Assembly (NCBI GenBank): GCA_964422365.1
Contig: CAYRAV010000059.1
Location: 1-18,675 of the forward strand
DNA: 18,675 nucleotides
DNA from: CAYRAV01 sp964422365
Lineage (GTDB): Bacteria > Bacillota > Clostridia > Lachnospirales > Lachnospiraceae
Direction: 5' to 3'
Shown piece by piece: positions 15,494 to 18,675 of this stretch. How positions within the stretch are numbered: the first letter of the stretch is position 1; every line of letters begins with the position of its first letter. Position numbers and translations under genes: made by a program. Under the pieces are notes generated by a model that made no database searches, was not told where the DNA came from, and was given only the letters and a program-made list of their open reading frames with translations.

Positions 15494-15647
15494 GACAATT
15501 GCTTGTTACAGGATGTGCGTCACAATTTGTGGGGGATTTGTCCCAAATTCATGAGATGTAGCGGGCTACATTGAATGAATTTGGGGCACATATCCTCGCA
15601 AAGTGAGGCATGCAGATTGGGGCAATGAATTTTCAAATATATTCTAG
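15481..15647. repeat. Inverted-repeat-bounded element, long copy C (167 bp)
   Basis: It begins CTAGAGTGTGTTTGACAATT and ends with the imperfect complement AATTTTCAAATATATTCTAG. The nested hairpin has outer arms 15539-15552/15575-15588 and inner arms ATGTAGC 15556-15562 and GCTACAT 15565-15571, with spacing identical to element A. The first 115 bases align to element A with few changes. It lies between the DAHP synthase terminator and the 117-aa gene, and encodes no protein. Confidence 0.75.
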
Positions 15648-15655
15648 TACACTAT

Positions 15656-15687
15656 AAAAAGCAGATAGTTTTTATTTCTCTATCTGC
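15656..15687 (-). terminator. Intrinsic terminator of the DAHP synthase gene
   Basis: On the minus strand, GCAGATAG and CTATCTGC form a perfect 8-bp stem (15680-15687 and 15661-15668) around an 11-nt loop, followed at once by TTTTT (15660-15656). It lies 34 nt past the stop codon. Confidence 0.85.
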
Positions 15688-15720
15688 CTTATAACCAGCA
15701 ATAAATTAACTGGCAAATTT

Positions 15721-16755
15721 CTATAACAGTTCTGCAATATCCAAAATTAATCTTTCTGTTTTTTCCCATCCAAGACAAGGATCTGTAATAGATTTTCCAT
15801 AACAGCCTTCTCCTATTTTTTGGTTTCCATCTTCTAAATAACTCTCAATCATAAATCCTTTTACAAAAGATCGGATGTCATTTGATAATCTGCAGCTATG
15901 CAGCACCTCTTTACAGATGCGAACCTGTGCCTGATACTTCTTATTGGAGTTTGCATGGTTAGTATCTACAATCACACCCTGATTTTCTAAATTTCTTTCA
16001 CTATAAGCTTCATACAATCTCTCTAAATCTTCATAATGATAATTAGAATAGCATTTTCCATCTTCTTTTACATAACCTCTTAAAATCGCATGTACAAATG
16101 GATTACCAGGTGTTTCCACCTCATATCCACGATAAGAAATTGTATGTGGAATCTGTGCTGCCAAAATAGAATTTAACATTACCTCTAAATCCCCGCTTGT
16201 AGGATTCTTCATTCCTACTGGTATTCCAACTCCGCTTGCAATCAGCCTGTGCTGTTGGTTTTCCACAGATCGCGCACCCACAGCCACATAAGATAATACA
16301 TCGGATAAATAACTGTGGTTTTCAGGATACAGCATCTCATCTGCACAGGTAAGTTCTGTTTCCTGTACCGCACGAATATGAAGTTCCCGCAAGGATAACA
16401 ATCCTTTTAACATATCAGGATCTTCTTCTGGATCCGGCTGCAGGGCAATTCCTTTATATCCTTCCCCTGTAGTACGCGGCTTATTTGTATAAATACGTGG
16501 GACCAAAATCAATTTATCTTCCACTGTTTCCTGGACTTTTTTCAATCTGCTGATATATTCTAAAACTGCATCTTCTCTATCTGCAGAACAAGGTCCGATC
16601 ACCAACATCATTTTATCAGACTTTCCACTTAAAATATCTGCAATTGTCTGGTCTCTTTTCTCTTTCACTTCTTTCATTCTGTCAGTCATAGGAAATTTTT
16701 CTTTTAATTCCTGTGGTGTATATAATTTCCTTTTTATTGTCATCTGCATGTCCAT
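15721..16755 (-). CDS. 3-deoxy-7-phosphoheptulonate (DAHP) synthase, class I
   Basis: DAHP synthase condenses phosphoenolpyruvate and erythrose 4-phosphate, the first step of the shikimate pathway to aromatic amino acids. It is the AroF/G/H-type TIM barrel, about 344 aa. Visible motifs are MLVIGPCSADRED (about 50), VPRIYTNKPRTTGEGYKG (about 85-102) with the PEP-binding KPRTT, VGARSVENQQHR, SGVGIPVGMKNPTSGD, and DTNHANSNKKYQ. An AAGGAG (16766-16771) lies 10 nt before ATG 16755. In-frame ATGs at 16764 (too close to that site) and 16803 (no site) are alternatives. It stands alone with its own terminator. Its leader contains a 17-codon ORF. No T-box or Trp-type attenuator is evident. Which aromatic amino acid inhibits it cannot be read from sequence by eye. 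Confidence 0.92.
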   Translation of the reverse strand: MDMQMTIKRKLYTPQELKEKFPMTDRMKEVKEKRDQTIADILSGKSDKMMLVIGPCSADREDAVLEYISRLKKVQETVEDKLILVPRIYTNKPRTTGEGYKGIALQPDPEEDPDMLKGLLSLRELHIRAVQETELTCADEMLYPENHSYLSDVLSYVAVGARSVENQQHRLIASGVGIPVGMKNPTSGDLEVMLNSILAAQIPHTISYRGYEVETPGNPFVHAILRGYVKEDGKCYSNYHYEDLERLYEAYSERNLENQGVIVDTNHANSNKKYQAQVRICKEVLHSCRLSNDIRSFVKGFMIESYLEDGNQKIGEGCYGKSITDPCLGWEKTERLILDIAELL

Positions 16756-16812
16756 ATTTGTCATTCTCCTTATTTTTCTATTACCTCTATTGTAAAGTTC
16801 CATTTTTAAATA

Positions 16813-16866
16813 TTATTTCTGAAATTTTACCTGCTCCATAATCTGCTCTTTGGTGTAACTACCCAT
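16813..16866 (-). CDS. 17-codon ORF upstream of DAHP synthase; glutamine synthetase N-terminus remnant or leader peptide
   Basis: ATG 16866 is preceded by GGAGG (16871-16875) at 4 nt spacing and encodes MGSYTKEQIMEQVKFQK, then TAA. The first dozen residues look like the N-terminus of bacterial glutamine synthetase ('M..YTKEDI...V'), so this may be the surviving 5' end of a deleted glnA that left its strong ribosome binding site behind. Alternatively it is a genuine leader peptide; it contains single Tyr and Phe codons but no aromatic run. Its stop is 9 nt before the outermost in-frame ATG of the enzyme (16803), so translational coupling is possible. Confidence 0.45.
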   Translation of the reverse strand: MGSYTKEQIMEQVKFQK

Positions 16867-16917
16867 TTATCCTCCACTCAATGGATAATGGCAATTACTT
16901 TCCCTTAAAAGTTTTTT

Positions 16918-16945
16918 TTAACAAGCACTTTTCAAACACACCCTA
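16918..16945 (-). repeat. Solo end of the inverted-repeat element family (D)
   Basis: The minus strand reads TAGGGTGTGTTTGAAAAG followed by TGCTTGTTAA, matching the left end of elements A and C. No partner end is visible within a few hundred bases, so it is a single remnant arm. It sits about 50 nt upstream of the short ORF leading into DAHP synthase. Confidence 0.55.
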
Positions 16946-16993
16946 AAATATCCATGAAATTACCTTTTTCTATCACTTTACATTTTTATCTTA

Positions 16994-17614
16994 TCATATA
17001 AGAACACAATTATCAAAGAAAGCATATAAGAACACAACTATCAAAGAAAGAAACATAAACACAGATAATCGATTTGCAAAATTCAATACGGCTCTATTCC
17101 ATGACACTGTTTCCACTTCTTTTCTTTTTTCAATTTCAAACTTATTCTTCTTTTTTGATTTTTTACATACAACAAATGCCATTCCTTGATCTTCATATAT
17201 CTTTACGTTTTTTTCAATATGTTTGCTCATATTTCCAATCATAACATCACTGCGAAAAATACGCTGCTGTCCACAATCATCCACTACTACCTGAAGATAA
17301 TATGCCGTTTTTTCTTCCATAGAAGAGGTTCCTCTAAAAAATGTAGTTTGTATTGACATTTTTATTAACTTATCTACCACTCCGTTATAACATCTTCCAT
17401 TTGTTATAATTTCTTTCACTAAATTCCTTTCCTTTTGAACTTGAAATACAACACTTGCCGCCAGCATAACATAACATAGTAACACAATAAAGAACTCATC
17501 GAATCTTAATTCTCCCATCATACAGTATCCCTCAAAAAAATAGATGCAATACACTGCAATCGGAAAAAAAGACCAATATAAAAAATGATAGCTTGTTTTT
17601 TGATAATAACGCAT
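16994..17614 (-). CDS. Membrane protein of unknown function (about 206 aa)
   Basis: Two hydrophobic segments near the N-terminus (about 10-28, FLYWSFFPIAVYCIYFF, and 40-57, FFIVLLCYVMLAASVVF) are followed by a soluble middle domain of about 110 residues, ending in a basic stretch (CKKSKKKNKFEIEKRKE), and one C-terminal hydrophobic segment (LSVFMFLSLIVVFLYAFF). I recognise no family. The ATG at 17623 overlaps the upstream stop (ATGA). The ATG at 17614 has AAGGGA 9 nt upstream and is preferred. Coupling to the upstream gene suggests the two act together. A 28-bp tandem duplication at 16995-17050 shifts the last codons, replacing a DKIKM ending by AFFDNCVLI. Confidence 0.7.
   Translation of the reverse strand: MRYYQKTSYHFLYWSFFPIAVYCIYFFEGYCMMGELRFDEFFIVLLCYVMLAASVVFQVQKERNLVKEIITNGRCYNGVVDKLIKMSIQTTFFRGTSSMEEKTAYYLQVVVDDCGQQRIFRSDVMIGNMSKHIEKNVKIYEDQGMAFVVCKKSKKKNKFEIEKRKEVETVSWNRAVLNFANRLSVFMFLSLIVVFLYAFFDNCVLI
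16995..17050 (-). repeat. 28-bp tandem duplication at the 3' end of the membrane protein gene
   Basis: 16995-17022 and 17023-17050 are head-to-tail copies with a single difference (TTAT versus CTAT). Since 28 is not a multiple of three, the second copy is read in another frame and changes the C-terminus. Confidence 0.9.
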
Positions 17615-17619
17615 AGTAA

Positions 17620-18213
17620 TCATTCCCTTGTCGAATCTTCATTTGTATCTGCCACTGAAAGTTCAATATCTACACCTGAAACACCAATGCTGTCTACTGT
17701 TTCTGTATCATCCGGCTTCTTATTTGTTTCCTCTTCCTCATCAAACATAGAATCATACTTTTTATGCTTCTTATTCGCATTCAAAATAGATGTCTGTTTC
17801 GCTATCTGGTACAAATCCCCATCATATTCCATCAATTTCTTTTCATCAGACAAAGGTACTTTATCCCCTCTAGATATTCTTCGGGCAATTTCCATAAGTT
17901 TTGCCAAATCAAGAAATGCATCCTTTTCAGCCTCTGCATTTTCTTTCTCAGTCTGCATATTTTCCTGTATTTCCTGTTTGTACTTCCTCTCTTCTCTCGC
18001 TTTTTGTGCATCTTCTAATACCTTTACTGCTTCATCTGACAATTCCAACTCCACACCATCAATAGTCACTTTCCCAGCAGAAAGTATTTTACTAAAATCA
18101 TTGGCATTGATATGTACCCTCTTTGTAGCCGCTGCATTGTTTCCTAAATTAATAAAATTACTGTTTTGTAATTGTGTATTCATGTTATAAATATTTCTGA
18201 TTGTATTAGACAT
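17620..18213 (-). CDS. Charged soluble protein of unknown function (197 aa)
   Basis: This is a 197-residue protein with no signal peptide or membrane segment. A polar Asn/Gln-rich N-terminus (MSNTIRNIYNMNTQLQNSNF) is followed by VTIDGVELELSDEAVKVLEDA, a long Glu/Lys-rich region likely to form a coiled coil (about 70-100), a compact stretch LAKLMEIARRISRGDKVPLSDEKKLMEYD, and an acidic, Thr/Ser-rich tail (DEEEETNKKPDDTE...). The start ATG 18213 has GGGGATGGG upstream. Its TGA overlaps the next ATG. I recognise no named family. A SigD-like promoter sequence ahead of it hints at, but does not prove, a link to motility or envelope genes. Confidence 0.7.
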   Translation of the reverse strand: MSNTIRNIYNMNTQLQNSNFINLGNNAAATKRVHINANDFSKILSAGKVTIDGVELELSDEAVKVLEDAQKAREERKYKQEIQENMQTEKENAEAEKDAFLDLAKLMEIARRISRGDKVPLSDEKKLMEYDGDLYQIAKQTSILNANKKHKKYDSMFDEEEETNKKPDDTETVDSIGVSGVDIELSVADTNEDSTRE

Positions 18214-18242
18214 AATCCCATCCCCTTAACACTTTTTCTATT

Positions 18243-18269
18243 ATATCGACATATTTATTGCGCACTATA
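18243..18269 (-). promoter_or_regulatory. Candidate SigD (sigma-28)-like promoter; alternative sigma-A -10
   Basis: The minus strand has TATA (18266-18269), a 15-nt gap and GTCGATAT (18243-18250), against the SigD consensus TAAA-N15-GCCGATAT (7 of 8 in the -10, 3 of 4 in the -35). A perfect sigma-A -10, TATAAT (18240-18245), overlaps but has no good -35. The leader to ATG 18213 would be short. Confidence 0.4.
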
Positions 18270-18275
18270 ACCCAC

Positions 18276-18297
18276 AATTGTTTATCTGATAACAATT
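18276..18297. promoter_or_regulatory. Near-palindrome upstream of the promoter
   Basis: AATTGTTTATC and TGATAACAATT form an inverted repeat with one extra T, about 7 bp upstream of the candidate -35. It has the size and symmetry of a repressor operator; no regulator gene is visible nearby. Confidence 0.35.
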
Positions 18298-18305
18298 ATA
18301 AGTTC

Positions 18306-18323
18306 CAGTTCAGCCATGCCATC
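18306..18323 (+). repeat. Dispersed short repeat (core AGTTCAGCCATGC), copy 3
   Basis: CAGTTCAGCCATGCCATC sits in the gap between the 197-aa gene and the hydrolase fragment. It shares CAGTTCAGCCATGCCAT with copy 2. The remaining gap (18324-18497) shows no gene. Confidence 0.5.
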
Positions 18324-18497
18324 CATACTCCTTTTATCCTGCTGTCATTATTATATCATGAAAACAGAAAAACAACCCTGCACCATTCAAAGTTCAGAAA
18401 TTTTTTCATAACATTTTCATTCTAAATTTTGCACAATTCTTTATAATTTTCCATCTCTTCCATTTACTATTACTATGTTCATATGATTATCCTCATA

Positions 18498-18675
18498 TTA
18501 TTTTATATCATTTTCTATCAATCCATAATGTGCTGTGAATACCTTTTTATAATTTTTCAATTTATCTTTTATATCATAAATTGTTTCCTGTGCCTGTTTT
18601 CTATCCATTGTATATGGATGAACCGAAATGCAGCCATCTGCTATTTTAAAAGCATCTCCAGTAAATAAATACTTC
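18498..18675 (-). CDS. Metallo-beta-lactamase-fold hydrolase, C-terminal end (runs off right edge)
   Basis: The minus strand is open from the right edge to TAA at 18498-18500 (58 codons) with no start in view. The translation begins KYLFTGDAFKIADG, where 'lFTGD' is the conserved Asp-containing motif of MBL-fold hydrolases. It continues with MDRKQAQETIYDIKDKLKNY and VFTAHYG, matching the usual helix and the final metal-binding His of that fold. The enzyme's substrate cannot be told from this piece. It is upstream of the 197-aa gene on the same strand, separated by 284 nt. Confidence 0.75.
   Translation of the reverse strand, partial: KYLFTGDAFKIADGCISVHPYTMDRKQAQETIYDIKDKLKNYKKVFTAHYGLIENDIK

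Noticed and set aside
16756..16993. Possible T-box or aromatic attenuator upstream of DAHP synthase.
   Set aside because: No T-box sequence (AGGGTGGNACCGCG-like), no run of Tyr/Phe/Trp codons in the short ORF, and no terminator/antiterminator pair. Only a weak 6-bp hairpin (TTATCC/GGATAA) is present.
17585..18190. A 201-codon plus-strand ORF rich in Ser/Phe/Cys.
   Set aside because: It is antisense to the 197-aa gene, whose composition, ribosome binding site and coupling to the next gene are much better; the plus frame is a shadow of its Glu/Lys-rich codons.
1..18675. CRISPR arrays, tRNA or rRNA genes, complete insertion sequences, prophage genes.
   Set aside because: No regularly spaced repeats, no cloverleaf or rRNA signature, and no transposase, integrase or phage structural ORF was seen on either strand.

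Overview
The window is AT-rich (roughly a third G+C by eye), and every confidently called gene lies on the minus strand. Gene order, protein families and strong AGGAGG-type ribosome binding sites point to a Gram-positive anaerobe of the class Clostridia, most likely Lachnospiraceae. The genus is not resolved.

Positions 1-11984, read right to left on the minus strand, hold a division and cell wall (dcw) cluster. The order is mraZ, rsmH, ftsL, two class B penicillin-binding protein genes (PBPs), mraY, murD, ftsW/spoVE, murA, and the 5' part of ftsQ/divIB, which runs off the left edge. A sigma-A-type promoter followed by four 10-bp direct repeats lies just upstream of mraZ, as expected for an MraZ-autoregulated operon. 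Compared with the Bacillus subtilis order, murE and murG are absent and murA sits where murB would be. The second PBP has KTA instead of KTG in its third active-site motif. The mraY-murD and PBP-mraY junctions carry long structured non-coding inserts.

Positions 12442-14462 hold lgt and ychF. Between lgt and the mraZ promoter lie a 77-bp inverted-repeat element and what looks like the decayed 3' end of an XRE-type regulator gene on the plus strand. Positions 14672-15325 hold two small genes: a 73-aa conserved-looking protein and a 117-aa cysteine-rich probable zinc-ribbon protein.

Positions 15656-16866 hold a class I DAHP synthase gene with a clear terminator. It is preceded by a 17-codon ORF that resembles the N-terminus of glutamine synthetase. 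Positions 16994-18213 hold a translationally coupled pair of unknown genes (a soluble charged protein and a membrane protein), behind a possible SigD-like promoter. The right edge (18498-18675) holds the C-terminal end of a metallo-beta-lactamase-fold hydrolase.

The least expected content is non-coding. A family of dispersed elements with CTAGAG/CTAAAG...TGTTTGAAAATT terminal inverted repeats occupies intergenic gaps at about 5682-5892, 12084-12160 and 15481-15647, with single ends at 15354-15484 and 16918-16945. The two long copies share a nested hairpin core with a compensatory base-pair change. A second, unrelated short repeat (core AGTTCAGCCATGC) recurs at three spacers.
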